DNA from: DASWJQ01 sp036397095
Lineage (GTDB): Bacteria; Chloroflexota; Anaerolineae; Anaerolineales; E44-bin32
Direction of reading: 5' to 3'
Length of the DNA: 46,091 nt
Assembly: GCA_036397095.1 (NCBI GenBank)
Contig: DASWJQ010000033.1
Location: forward strand, 1-46,091
This document shows, piece after piece, positions 23,198-31,030 of the stretch (within the stretch, counting starts at the first letter, position 1; the number at the start of each line of letters is the position of its first letter). The notes below the pieces were generated by a model. It was not told the origin of the DNA, ran no database searches, and was given only the letters and a program-made list of their open reading frames with translations. Made by a program: the position numbers and the translations under genes.

Positions 23198-24967
23198 TCA
23201 GCCCACGGTTGCCGCGAGCTCATTGCCATTGTCGGGCTCGGATCCCGATGGGTCGGCCGGCAGGCGCACGCGAATCGTTGTGCCAACCCCCTCCTCGCTC
23301 AGGATCGACAACTGTGCGCCCAGCAATTGGGCGCGCTCGCGCATCGTCACCAGCCCCAGACTGCCGCGCTGCTCATAGTTGGCGTCAACCTGGCCCATGT
23401 GGAAACCAACCCCATCGTCATCGACCTGCAGCAGAACATCCCCATCCTCGAGCCACAGTTTGAGTGCAATTTGCTCAGCAGCGGCATGCTTGAGGGCGTT
23501 GGTGATGGCTTCCTCGGCAACGTAGAAAAGGGCACCCTGCCGTTCGGATAGCAGGGCCCGGTCAACCGCTCGATCCAGTTCGAGGCCTATCGTCTGGCCG
23601 TGGGTTTCGGCGATCTTGTCGGCAAACTGGCGCAACGCGGCTGTCAACCCCTGGCTCTCGAGGATTAGCGGGCGCAACGTAAACAGCATGTGGCGGATTT
23701 CCTTGGTGGTCGAGCGCGCCATCGCTTCGACCTTTTCCAACTCGGCGATCGCCGTCGCCGGGTCTCGATTCACTTGGCGGCGGGCAAAGTTGGTCCGCAT
23801 GGCGATGGCTGCAATCACCTGGGTTGGCCCGTCGTGCAGATCTCGCGCCAGTTTGCGGCGGGCATCATCTTGGATCTCTGACAACCGGTCGCGCTCGCTG
23901 ACCAACTGCTGGCGCAGGGCAGCGTAGCGCAGGGCCAGATTGGCCTCCTGCCCCAAGACAGTCAGCGCCGTCTGCTGCGGTTCACCGAGGGCCGCCGGCA
24001 ACTGGCTGCCAAAGACGGCCAACCCCAGGCAGCGGTCCTGGTCCCACAAGGGAAGGCAGGCGATGCTCTGCCAGCCGACATCCGCCATCAACCGCTGAAC
24101 CCAGTCGGTTGTCACCAGATCGCCGGCTCCATCAGCCTGGCGCCGATCAAGCAGGTCGTCCAGTTGGTCCGGGTCGAGATCGAGTTGAATGGGAGCCACG
24201 CTCGGGTCAAGTCGGGACCGACCAACTTCCTGCAGGCGGTCGTCCCGATAAGCGAGGGCCAAGCCGGCAAGCTCTTCAGGAACCAGACCCGTCGCGGCCA
24301 GGATGAGCAGACCCCGGTCAAGCGAGGCGGTGACCAAATCGGCCGACTCGATGTCGAGTGCCACGCGTGCGTGCGCCTCGATCTCGCGAGTCTGGGGGCC
24401 GCCATCGGTGGCCATCCCTGTCTGCAGCAGGAAGCGGTGGGCCAGAACCCAAACCAGCAGCGCCGCCGGCAGCAGCACCAGGGCATGGCCTAGGGTCACC
24501 AGTGCGGATCCCACAAGCGAACCCGACTGCCCGCTATGCGCCAGACCGGCTGCCAACAAGCCGCCGGCCACGGCCAAGACACCCAGGCCCCCGGCGCCAG
24601 ACAGGGACAGCGTTGCAGCTGGCGCCAGCAGCAGCCCCCATGCGGGCCCTGGTGGGCTGCCCAACGCGGTCAGCAACAACGGGGGGCCAACCGCGTCGAG
24701 CACCAACCCCAAACGAAGCAGGCCCGGGTACGGCCTGGGGCGCAGCCAAGCGACCGTCAGGCTCACCTGCAGGATAGCGGCCAGCCCGACGACTGTTTGC
24801 GCCGCCTGTCCGGCAGACCCGGCCAGGAATGCGGCTGCGGTCAGCCAACTCCAGCGCAAACACCAGACCAACCAGCCAGAGACCGGCGTGGGGTTCGCCC
24901 CGACACGCGCCTGGTCACTCAACCGAAAGTGTCCAACTGTCTTGTCTGTGTTCGCCGCGGGGTCCAT
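23198..24967 (-). CDS. Membrane sensor histidine kinase with GAF domain (NarL-type, HisKA_3)
   Basis: 589 residues from ATG at 24967, 14 nt after the metallopeptidase stop. Residues ~25-185 hold about six membrane helices (a 5-7 helix sensor). ~190-350 is a GAF-like domain (SIACLPLWDQDRCLGLAVFGS). The phosphoacceptor motif of the HisKA_3 family is RKLARDLHDGPTQVIAAIAM, and the HATPase_c core follows (FYVAEEAITNALKHAAA with the N box, VDDDGVGF, GSLGLVTMRERAQLLGAQLSILS). Such kinases signal to NarL/LuxR-type response regulators. None is encoded in this window, so the partner is elsewhere. The kinase stands between a metallopeptidase and two membrane proteins. Confidence 0.9.
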   Translation of the reverse strand: MDPAANTDKTVGHFRLSDQARVGANPTPVSGWLVWCLRWSWLTAAAFLAGSAGQAAQTVVGLAAILQVSLTVAWLRPRPYPGLLRLGLVLDAVGPPLLLTALGSPPGPAWGLLLAPAATLSLSGAGGLGVLAVAGGLLAAGLAHSGQSGSLVGSALVTLGHALVLLPAALLVWVLAHRFLLQTGMATDGGPQTREIEAHARVALDIESADLVTASLDRGLLILAATGLVPEELAGLALAYRDDRLQEVGRSRLDPSVAPIQLDLDPDQLDDLLDRRQADGAGDLVTTDWVQRLMADVGWQSIACLPLWDQDRCLGLAVFGSQLPAALGEPQQTALTVLGQEANLALRYAALRQQLVSERDRLSEIQDDARRKLARDLHDGPTQVIAAIAMRTNFARRQVNRDPATAIAELEKVEAMARSTTKEIRHMLFTLRPLILESQGLTAALRQFADKIAETHGQTIGLELDRAVDRALLSERQGALFYVAEEAITNALKHAAAEQIALKLWLEDGDVLLQVDDDGVGFHMGQVDANYEQRGSLGLVTMRERAQLLGAQLSILSEEGVGTTIRVRLPADPSGSEPDNGNELAATVG

Positions 24968-24981
24968 CGAAGGTGGCGAAT

Positions 24982-26817
24982 CTAACGAAACCCGGGGAAA
25001 GCGCCGAACAGTTGAGGCACCAGGTCGCCGTCTGGCCCGAACAGCCATAGGATCTCGCGGCCGGCACCAAGCATGCAGGACACCTCACCGGTGGCCTGCC
25101 AGCATTGTCCCCGTCCAAGATTGACTCCGTTGCCCCGATGGCGTCCATCGAGCACGGTTTGCAGGCCAGCGGAGAATTGGTCGGCGTCAGATTGTGTTTC
25201 CCACAACCAGCGGGCGGCCAGCACCGTTTGCTCGGTGCTGTCGTTGTAGAACACCAGGTAGGTATCCCCGCCCCAGCCGGCGGCGGCCGCCTCGGCTTGG
25301 GCAATGTCCAGCTGTGACGACAGGTCGGCGCCATACGCCAAGATCAGAAATGTCGTCCATTCACCCAATGTGTCCTGCGCCAGCATGCGCCAGTCGCCGC
25401 CCAGCCTGGAGCCCAAATCGGCAGCCGCCACCGAAACTGGCCCCTCGTCGGCGACGTACTTGGCCGGATGCAGAATTTGCTCCGACGATTCGGGCAGCCG
25501 CTGGTATGCACTGTTGACTTCAGCCCAGTTGCCCCGGTTGTAAAGGTACTCGACGAAGGCAGCACCTTGCTCGTAGGGAAAGCTGCTGTCCGGCAGCGAA
25601 TAGGGCGGCGGAAACTGGTCAGGCAGCGTGCGGTGAGGCGGTGTATAGGCGAAGATGTCCTCGTAGTCCTGCGGACCGGCATACTGCTGCCACCATTGGG
25701 TCATCACCAGGGTGGCGTCGCCCTCAACCAGTGCCTGGATGGCGTTGCATTGGTCGGTCGTCCGCAGGCACAGGGGGTACACGCCGGCCGACCCAATTTC
25801 GTAGTGCGAGTCGACCAGCGCGTGGCCGTATTCGTGCGAGTAGACCCAGCGCTCAACCCCGGTGAAGCGGCTGCCAATGACAAAGATTTCGTGCGACCAG
25901 GGAAGGTAGAACCCACCCAGGCTATCGGTCAGGCCATTGAGAATGTTGGTGTACAGATCGTAAGTAGGCTTGATCAAGCCGAGTGCCACCAGCACCCGTG
26001 ACTGATCGGCTACTTCTTCCAGGCTGCCCCCTCCGGCGCGGAAGCTGGCCTCGAGGATGGGGCGGACACGCGCGCCGGTAATCAAATAGCTTGAGGCCGT
26101 GTCCTGCCGTGCCAGCCCGCGCAGGTCGGCCACCTCCTGCTTGATCGTTTCCATTTCAGCGGCGGTTTCGGCGCTGGGCGGAACCGGCGTTGACGTCGGC
26201 GTCTCACTCGGGATCGCCGTAATAGTGGCGGTGGGCGGCAGCGTTTGCGACGGTTCGGGTGTCCAGGTTGGCGGCAGGCCGACGGAGGCGCCAGTGGTCG
26301 CCCGCCAGGCCGCTGTGGCGGCCTGGGCGGTCACCGCCGCCACTCGCTGGCTGCCCAGGTCTCGGGTCAGAGTCGTGAAGAAGTAGATGCCGCCGGCCAG
26401 GCCGGCCAGAAGGAAGGCAATCGTCCCCAGCACGACCCATCGGCGGTTGCGAGGGGTCAATCCTCCCCAGAAACCCAGGGTTGGTCCCGCCGGCCGGCGC
26501 CGTGGCAGTGGCGCCATCGGCGCCCGGCGCTCGAGTGCCGGCTGCTCGGCCGGGGGCGGGGCTGGTGCCGGCCGGTCGTCACCGGCCATTTTCGTCAGCC
26601 GGGCCCGGGCGCGATCGTTGGTCGGGTTAATGCGCAGGGCCCGCTGTAAAGCTTCCCTCTGCTGGGCCGGGTTGTCCAACGTGAAACTGAGCAGGTACCA
26701 ACCGGCATCCGACCGCGGATTGGATCGTAGGTAGGAGGCGAGCAATTGGCGGGCCGAATCGACTCTGCCTGCCCGCAGATGCTCGACCGCTTGTTGTAGG
26801 GGGGACGGTATGCTCAC
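24982..26817 (-). CDS. TPR/membrane-anchored metallopeptidase-like protein (HEYGH site)
   Basis: 611 residues from GTG at 26817. Residues ~3-75 are TPR-like (QAVEHLRAGRVDSARQLLASYLRSNP, ALQRALRINPTNDRARARL); ~80-120 a Pro/Arg-rich cytoplasmic linker; ~127-150 one membrane helix; ~180-215 a Thr/Pro linker (TATITAIPSETPTSTPVPP). The outside domain holds HEYGH (His328, His332) with Glu365 of EGDATLV as likely third ligand, the gluzincin arrangement. Beyond it lie long loops with YNRGNWAEVNSAYQRLP, then a C-terminal beta-rich region with three Cys. Proteolysis outside the cell is thus plausible, with TPRs on the inside. Family not recognised. A hairpin at 26817-26834 covers the start. Confidence 0.8.
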   Translation of the reverse strand: MSIPSPLQQAVEHLRAGRVDSARQLLASYLRSNPRSDAGWYLLSFTLDNPAQQREALQRALRINPTNDRARARLTKMAGDDRPAPAPPPAEQPALERRAPMAPLPRRRPAGPTLGFWGGLTPRNRRWVVLGTIAFLLAGLAGGIYFFTTLTRDLGSQRVAAVTAQAATAAWRATTGASVGLPPTWTPEPSQTLPPTATITAIPSETPTSTPVPPSAETAAEMETIKQEVADLRGLARQDTASSYLITGARVRPILEASFRAGGGSLEEVADQSRVLVALGLIKPTYDLYTNILNGLTDSLGGFYLPWSHEIFVIGSRFTGVERWVYSHEYGHALVDSHYEIGSAGVYPLCLRTTDQCNAIQALVEGDATLVMTQWWQQYAGPQDYEDIFAYTPPHRTLPDQFPPPYSLPDSSFPYEQGAAFVEYLYNRGNWAEVNSAYQRLPESSEQILHPAKYVADEGPVSVAAADLGSRLGGDWRMLAQDTLGEWTTFLILAYGADLSSQLDIAQAEAAAAGWGGDTYLVFYNDSTEQTVLAARWLWETQSDADQFSAGLQTVLDGRHRGNGVNLGRGQCWQATGEVSCMLGAGREILWLFGPDGDLVPQLFGAFPGFR

Positions 26818-26834
26818 CGGCGGGTTTCCGCCGG
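26817..26834 (-). promoter_or_regulatory. Hairpin overlapping the start codon of the metallopeptidase gene
   Basis: On the minus strand CCGGCGG and CCGCCGG form a perfect 7-bp GC stem with loop AAAC; the last base of the stem is the G of the GTG. It hides the only Shine-Dalgarno-like stretch (GGCGG). It may lower or regulate translation of the first gene of the run. Confidence 0.5.
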
Positions 26835-26998
26835 AACCCAAACCCAGGTACTCATGTCCCCATCAGTTTAGCATCGGCAGGGGTGGGGTGATAGGGAAGA
26901 GGGATTGGGGATTGGGAATTCAGGTGAAGAGTGATAGGGGATAAGTGACAGGTGATGGGGAGACGGTGAAATCAGGGATTCAAGCGATGTCCGCACAC

Positions 26999-27024
26999 GT
27001 AGGGGCGATCCTTGTGATCGCCCC
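26999..27024. repeat. GTAGGG-type hairpin repeat, copy 2
   Basis: GT followed by a perfect 9-bp stem, GGGGCGATC and GATCGCCCC, with loop CTTGT. I recall similar GTAGGGGCG...CGCCCC palindromes as dispersed repeats in cyanobacterial and Chloroflexota genomes. Confidence 0.7.
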
Positions 27025-27078
27025 AAGACAGTGATTGGGGATTGAGACCAGGGACGATGGCCGATCTCAAACCATGGC

Positions 27079-27102
27079 GTAGGGGCGCATGGCCATACGC
27101 CC
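27079..27102. repeat. GTAGGG-type hairpin repeat, copy 3
   Basis: GTAGGGGCGCATGGCC, then ATACGCCC: a near-perfect 20-bp palindrome centred on GGCC with one mismatch pair, headed by GTAGGG. Same family as the copies at 12559 and 26999. Confidence 0.65.
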
Positions 27103-27188
27103 GGGCGATCAGTTGCGTAGGAGGCTGCGCCCCCCCCGACGGCCTCCGGCCCCCACCAGCACAGTTCCTGGTGCCCGGTGCCAACCAC

Positions 27189-27656
27189 CTACCTATCTAC
27201 CGTCAGCGGCACCTGAATTACCCGCTGCGGCGCGAGTGGATCGACAAAGGCCTCGAGAGGCAGACCATCGCGCTGGCGAAAGGCGGCGCCTAACCACAAC
27301 TGGCCGTTGGCCGCCGGGTACTCATCGAGCGCTACCTCGATCGTCAATTGGTAGGGAAGCCACGCCCCGTTTGGTGTGCACGGAGCGTCCCAGGCAACGC
27401 AAGTGCGCATCTCCGCAACCGGATGCAGATCGAGCGGTGACCAGGCCGCTTGCCCCTCTTGACTGATGCGCAATTCGACCGGGTCGAAGGCGGCGACGGC
27501 CAGCCCTTGTTGCTCCTGATGCAGTTGCCAGGTTACGCGGACTGCGGGCCGCCTGCCGGCCGTGACTTGCGCTGCCGAATTCGGGGTCGAACAGGCGGCC
27601 AGACCCAGCGGCAGCAGGCTTACTGCGACTGCCAGCCAGGTTGCCGGCTGCTTCAA
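27189..27656 (-). CDS. Small lipoprotein, unknown
   Basis: 155 residues if the third of three consecutive candidate TTG codons (27656) is used; 27668 gives four residues more. The signal is KQPATWLAVAVSLLPLGLAAC with lipobox LAAC, so it is lipid-anchored. The rest is a beta-rich domain (VRVTWQLHQEQQGLAVAAFDPVELRI, WSPLDLHPVAE, LPYQLTIEVALDEYPAANGQ), including two Cys (TCVAWDAPC) that could form a disulfide. No family recognised. It is the last gene after dprE2-dprE1 on the same strand, starting ~20 nt after dprE1, so it may share their transcript. No Shine-Dalgarno sequence was found. Confidence 0.65.
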   Translation of the reverse strand: MKQPATWLAVAVSLLPLGLAACSTPNSAAQVTAGRRPAVRVTWQLHQEQQGLAVAAFDPVELRISQEGQAAWSPLDLHPVAEMRTCVAWDAPCTPNGAWLPYQLTIEVALDEYPAANGQLWLGAAFRQRDGLPLEAFVDPLAPQRVIQVPLTVDR

Positions 27657-27677
27657 CGCCAATGGCAAGTCAAGCGC

Positions 27678-29180
27678 TCAACCGGCGCCGGCGCTCCCAG
27701 CGGGCGCAGGGACGGCCTCCGGTGCCGGTTCCGGCTCGGCTGGCGCGCCCACCGAGGCGCACCACTCTGGGAAAACCCGCCGCGCCAGGTTGGTCTCCAA
27801 CAGTCCATCCGGGTCGCAGCGCTGCTTAATGCGGCCGAACTCGGTTAGGGCCTCATCGCCCAGGAAGGCTCGGGCGGTGCGGCGGCGAACGGCGCTGTCC
27901 TTGGCGAAGTAGAAACGGCCGCCGCGCGCCAGGACCACATGCTCCATGCGCTCGAACAGCTCTGCCAGGCGCGCCCGGTTGCCGCGTCGCACCCGGAAGT
28001 CCATCGCCATCGAGAACCCGTCGAGCGAGTGGCTGAGCACGAACCGATCCGGCCGATGGCGTTTAAGCACCCCCAGGTAGGTCGGCAGTCCGGCCCGCTG
28101 GCTCATGTCGATCAGTTCGTGGATCCCGTCGGCGGATTCGGCCGCCGGCAGCAGGCATTGGAACTGAACCAGGCCTTCGGGCTGGTAGGCGCGCTTCCAG
28201 TGCGGCACGTAGTCGAGCAGGAAATTGAAAGCCGCCAGCGATTGGCGGAAGGTGTGGTCACCTTGCCAGCGCGCACTCCAGTAGCGGCCGCGGTTGATGA
28301 AGGGGACCCCCAGGTTGTTCATGAACGGTCGCATGAAGCGCCACAATACAGACTTGGGGACGATTCCAAAGAACGTGTCGGGCAGATCTTGATGAGACCA
28401 ATGCAGCGTCCGGTTGGGCTGCATGTCGGCGCCGGGCTCGAGGTATTCGGCCGTGTGGATCTGTCCCCGGCCCAAGCCCGCGCCGCGAGTGGTGCCATCC
28501 ACCCAGCCGACAACGTATTCGCTCCCGTCTTTGAGCGCCTCCATGCGTTCCACCAACGCGTGAATATTGGGCTCGGTCAGAGACCGGACGGTGAGGTCCC
28601 CAGAATGCAAAGGCTGCATTTGCAGTGTGATCCGGGTGAAACAGCCGAGCAATCCCAGCCCGCCGATCATTGCGTAGAAGAGCTCCCGGTTCTGGGTTGG
28701 ACTGCAATTGATCAACTCGCCGGTAGGCAACAGCGCTTCAAATGCCAGGGTGTTGTCGCCAATCGTGCCGCGGCTCCAATTGTTCTTGCCGTGCACGTTC
28801 ATCCCCAGGCAACCCCCGATGGTTGGGAACATCGTGCCCGGCACGACCGGCGGCCACCATCCGTCTCCCAGGACATAGCGCCACAATTGCTCGATCGTGA
28901 CCCCCGGCTCGACAGTGATCACCCCTTCGCCAGGGTGCCATTCGAGGATGCGGGTCATGCGGGATAGGTCGAGCAGCATGCGCTCGGCATTGAGCGGTGC
29001 ATCCCCATAGCTGTAGCCAGCGCCACGCAGGCCCAGACTGACACCATGCTGGCGAGCTTGGGCCATCACAACGCGCAGACCGTCCATGGTCGAAGGGCGG
29101 TAGACGTAGCCCACGGCGCTTGAGGCCCCGCCCCAGGCCTGCAGCCGCTCGAGCCGGCTGATGGGCATCGGGGCGGTCAC
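27678..29180 (-). CDS. dprE1: DprE1-like FAD-dependent oxidase (decaprenylphosphoryl-ribose 2-oxidase family)
   Basis: 500 residues from GTG at 29180, overlapping the SDR stop by GTGA. The FAD-binding PCMH domain (~20-200) shows LRGAGYSYGDAPLNAERMLLDLSRM, VITVEPGVTIEQLW, and VVPGTMFPTIGGCLGMNVHGKNNW; the HGKN segment is characteristic of DprE1. The substrate domain ends with YFAKDS, where Lys of KDS is the counterpart of the essential Lys418 of the mycobacterial enzyme. The drug-reactive Cys387 of mycobacteria aligns with Ala here (GFSMAMDF). A Pro/Ala/Glu tail (~475-500) is extra. DprE1 oxidises polyprenyl-phosphoryl-ribose at C2; DprE2 then reduces it to arabinose. Whether ribose is the sugar here is unknown. 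Confidence 0.72.
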   Translation of the reverse strand: MTAPMPISRLERLQAWGGASSAVGYVYRPSTMDGLRVVMAQARQHGVSLGLRGAGYSYGDAPLNAERMLLDLSRMTRILEWHPGEGVITVEPGVTIEQLWRYVLGDGWWPPVVPGTMFPTIGGCLGMNVHGKNNWSRGTIGDNTLAFEALLPTGELINCSPTQNRELFYAMIGGLGLLGCFTRITLQMQPLHSGDLTVRSLTEPNIHALVERMEALKDGSEYVVGWVDGTTRGAGLGRGQIHTAEYLEPGADMQPNRTLHWSHQDLPDTFFGIVPKSVLWRFMRPFMNNLGVPFINRGRYWSARWQGDHTFRQSLAAFNFLLDYVPHWKRAYQPEGLVQFQCLLPAAESADGIHELIDMSQRAGLPTYLGVLKRHRPDRFVLSHSLDGFSMAMDFRVRRGNRARLAELFERMEHVVLARGGRFYFAKDSAVRRRTARAFLGDEALTEFGRIKQRCDPDGLLETNLARRVFPEWCASVGAPAEPEPAPEAVPAPAGSAGAG

Positions 29181-29956
29181 AGATTAAGCCGCCGGAAGAT
29201 GAAGGAGGGGATGTTCCGGATGACGAGGGCGATCAGACCCCAACGCGGCGGAATGAATGCCACCTGGCGCTTCTGGCGAATTGCCAGCCAGGCCAGATCG
29301 GAGAAGCGCTCGACCGAGATCGGCCCACGGACCGCTTCAGCTTTCTTCAGCATGGCAGTCTGAATCTGGCCCGGCTTCAGCGTAGTGACGGTGACCCCGC
29401 GGCGCGAGAGGCGGTTGCGCATCGCTTCCAGGTAAGTGTGCAAGCCCGCCTTAGAAGCCGAATAGGCTGGGATGGCGCGACGACCGCGTTCTCCTGAAAT
29501 GCTGCCGACGCCAACCAGATGGCCATGCCCGGCCCGGGCAAACCGCTCGGCGACGGGATCGATCCAGGCCACTGCCCCCAACAGATTGACCTGCAGCGTC
29601 TCCAGGTCTTCTTCTGCCTGAAAGCGATCGGGGTCTTGTTGATACATGATGCCGGCGTTGTAGATGAACAAGTCAAGCCGGCCCAACTGGCGCAGCGCTT
29701 CCTGGAGCAGGGTTGGGACTTGTTCGACATCGTGAACATCGTGGCCGTAGACAAAGATCTTGCGGTCCGAACCGGCCCGCAGCTCATCAGCCAGGGCCTG
29801 CAGCCGTGGAAGATCACGGGAGAACAGCGCCAGGTCGTAGCCGACATCGGCCAGTTTGCGCGCCAGGCCGGCGCCCAGTCCGGTAGACGCCCCGACAATG
29901 ATGGCTGCCTGACGAGGTTCGAGGGGCCGTTCGATCACAGGGGTGGAGGCATCCAT
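29177..29956 (-). CDS. dprE2: DprE2-like short-chain dehydrogenase/reductase
   Basis: 259 residues from ATG at 29956 (an ATG at 29968 is also possible). Rossmann motif AAIIVGASTGLGAGLARKLA, active site Ser in GVGSISGERG and YxxxK in PAYSASKAGLH. The C-terminal stretch KRQVAFIPPRWGLIALVIRNIPSFIFRRL ends like DprE2, with a membrane-associating helix and basic tail. It is the reductase partner of the following DprE1-like oxidase, joined by the GTGA overlap. Together they would epimerise a pentose on a polyprenyl phosphate at the cytoplasmic membrane. Confidence 0.75.
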   Translation of the reverse strand: MDASTPVIERPLEPRQAAIIVGASTGLGAGLARKLADVGYDLALFSRDLPRLQALADELRAGSDRKIFVYGHDVHDVEQVPTLLQEALRQLGRLDLFIYNAGIMYQQDPDRFQAEEDLETLQVNLLGAVAWIDPVAERFARAGHGHLVGVGSISGERGRRAIPAYSASKAGLHTYLEAMRNRLSRRGVTVTTLKPGQIQTAMLKKAEAVRGPISVERFSDLAWLAIRQKRQVAFIPPRWGLIALVIRNIPSFIFRRLNL

Positions 29957-30109
29957 GTCCGTTCCCATCCGCTCATTGCGCGCATCGGGCGGGCCACCAT
30001 CCGCGCCCGAGGGTGACCGCCGCCATTCTATCAGGTAAGCCCGCGCCGGCTCTTGGCTGGCCCGCGGTATCATCGCTGCAAACCGCGTGCCACCAGGCCT
30101 GGAGGTCCC

Positions 30110-31030
30110 ATGTCTGACGCCCCTGCCAGCCCCGCCGACGCCAACTACAGTTGTCATAGCTCGCTCGAAGCCAGTGAGCCGGTCTGGGCTCATGCAACCC
30201 GAGTTGACGCCTGGTTGCTGTTGGGGCATCCCGGCCCGTGGGGCGCCAAGGCCCTTGCCGAAAGCGACCTGTCGACCGAGATCAAGGACAAGTTGACCGG
30301 TTTCGAGCAAATGGTGCCAAACGGGCGTGTCCAATTCATCCGTCAGACGGACCTCTTCCCGCCGGGCGAGATCCCTGTCTACCTGGCGCGCTCGGACAGC
30401 GAAGAACCCTGGCTGCGCACCTTGACTCTGAGCAGCTATGACCAACTGCTTGCGCTCGACCTTCCCAGTCAGTTCGAACAGCCGTCGATCGGCACAGCGC
30501 TTGACCACCCGATCTTTCTGATCTGCGTCAATGGCAAACGCGACCTGTGCTGTGCGCTTTATGGACAAGGCGTCTACCAGGCGCTGGCGGCGCAAATCCC
30601 GGAGCGTGCCTGGCAAACCACGCATCTCGGCGGCCACCGCTTCGCCGCTACCGGCATCCTGCTGCCCTATGGCGTGCATTACGGACGCTTGCGGCCGCAT
30701 GCGGTGCCCGATCTGCTGAATGCGACCGAAGCCGGCGAGCTGTACCTGCCGCACATGCGCGGCTTCACCATCCATGGCGAGCCGGCCCAAGCGGCAGACT
30801 TTTACCTGCGTCAAGAGCTGAAGCTGACAGGCATCTGCGCACTGCGCTGGCTGGCAACTGAGCCGACCGAAAATGGAGGCCACCTGGTCCGCTTTGAGAA
30901 ACGTCCATCGGGGGAGATGCTGGCAGCGCACGTGCGGCCGTCCAATGAAAGTTACCAGGTCTATATGACAACCGGCGACCCGGAACCGCAGGCCGCCGGC
31001 CACTATACGGTGGAACGGGTCGAAGTCTAA
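30110..31030 (+). CDS. Sucrase/ferredoxin-like [2Fe-2S] protein (Suc_Fer-like family)
   Basis: 306 residues. ATG at 30110 has GGAGG at 30101-30105. Two thioredoxin-like halves: an early Cys (YSCHSS, ~14) and, in the second half, ICVNGKRDLCCALYG with four Cys-bearing positions and HLGGHRFAATGILLPYGVHYGRL. This is the pattern of the Suc_Fer-like family, whose yeast member Apd1 holds a [2Fe-2S] cluster with His ligands. The job here is likely redox or oxidative-stress related, in the cytoplasm. It is divergent from the DprE1/2 pair and ends 4 nt inside the metal transporter permease gene (shared CTAA). Confidence 0.85.
   Translation: MSDAPASPADANYSCHSSLEASEPVWAHATRVDAWLLLGHPGPWGAKALAESDLSTEIKDKLTGFEQMVPNGRVQFIRQTDLFPPGEIPVYLARSDSEEPWLRTLTLSSYDQLLALDLPSQFEQPSIGTALDHPIFLICVNGKRDLCCALYGQGVYQALAAQIPERAWQTTHLGGHRFAATGILLPYGVHYGRLRPHAVPDLLNATEAGELYLPHMRGFTIHGEPAQAADFYLRQELKLTGICALRWLATEPTENGGHLVRFEKRPSGEMLAAHVRPSNESYQVYMTTGDPEPQAAGHYTVERVEV

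Larger units (their letters stand above)
26842..27188. repeat. Intergenic repeat cluster without genes
   Basis: This 347-nt spacer has no supported gene. At 26889-26960 it holds GGGATTG heptamer-like repeats (GGGATTGGGGATTGGGAATT) and variants (GGTGATAGGG, GTGATAGGGGATAAGTG). It then holds two GTAGGG hairpins (listed apart) and, up to 27188, a stretch CCTGGTGCCCGGTGCC like the heptamers at 2728. The composition is unlike the coding parts of the window. Confidence 0.75.

Noticed and set aside
26842..27188. CRISPR array
   Set aside because: Repeats are short, degenerate heptamers and single hairpins without spacers of even length; no cas gene is near.
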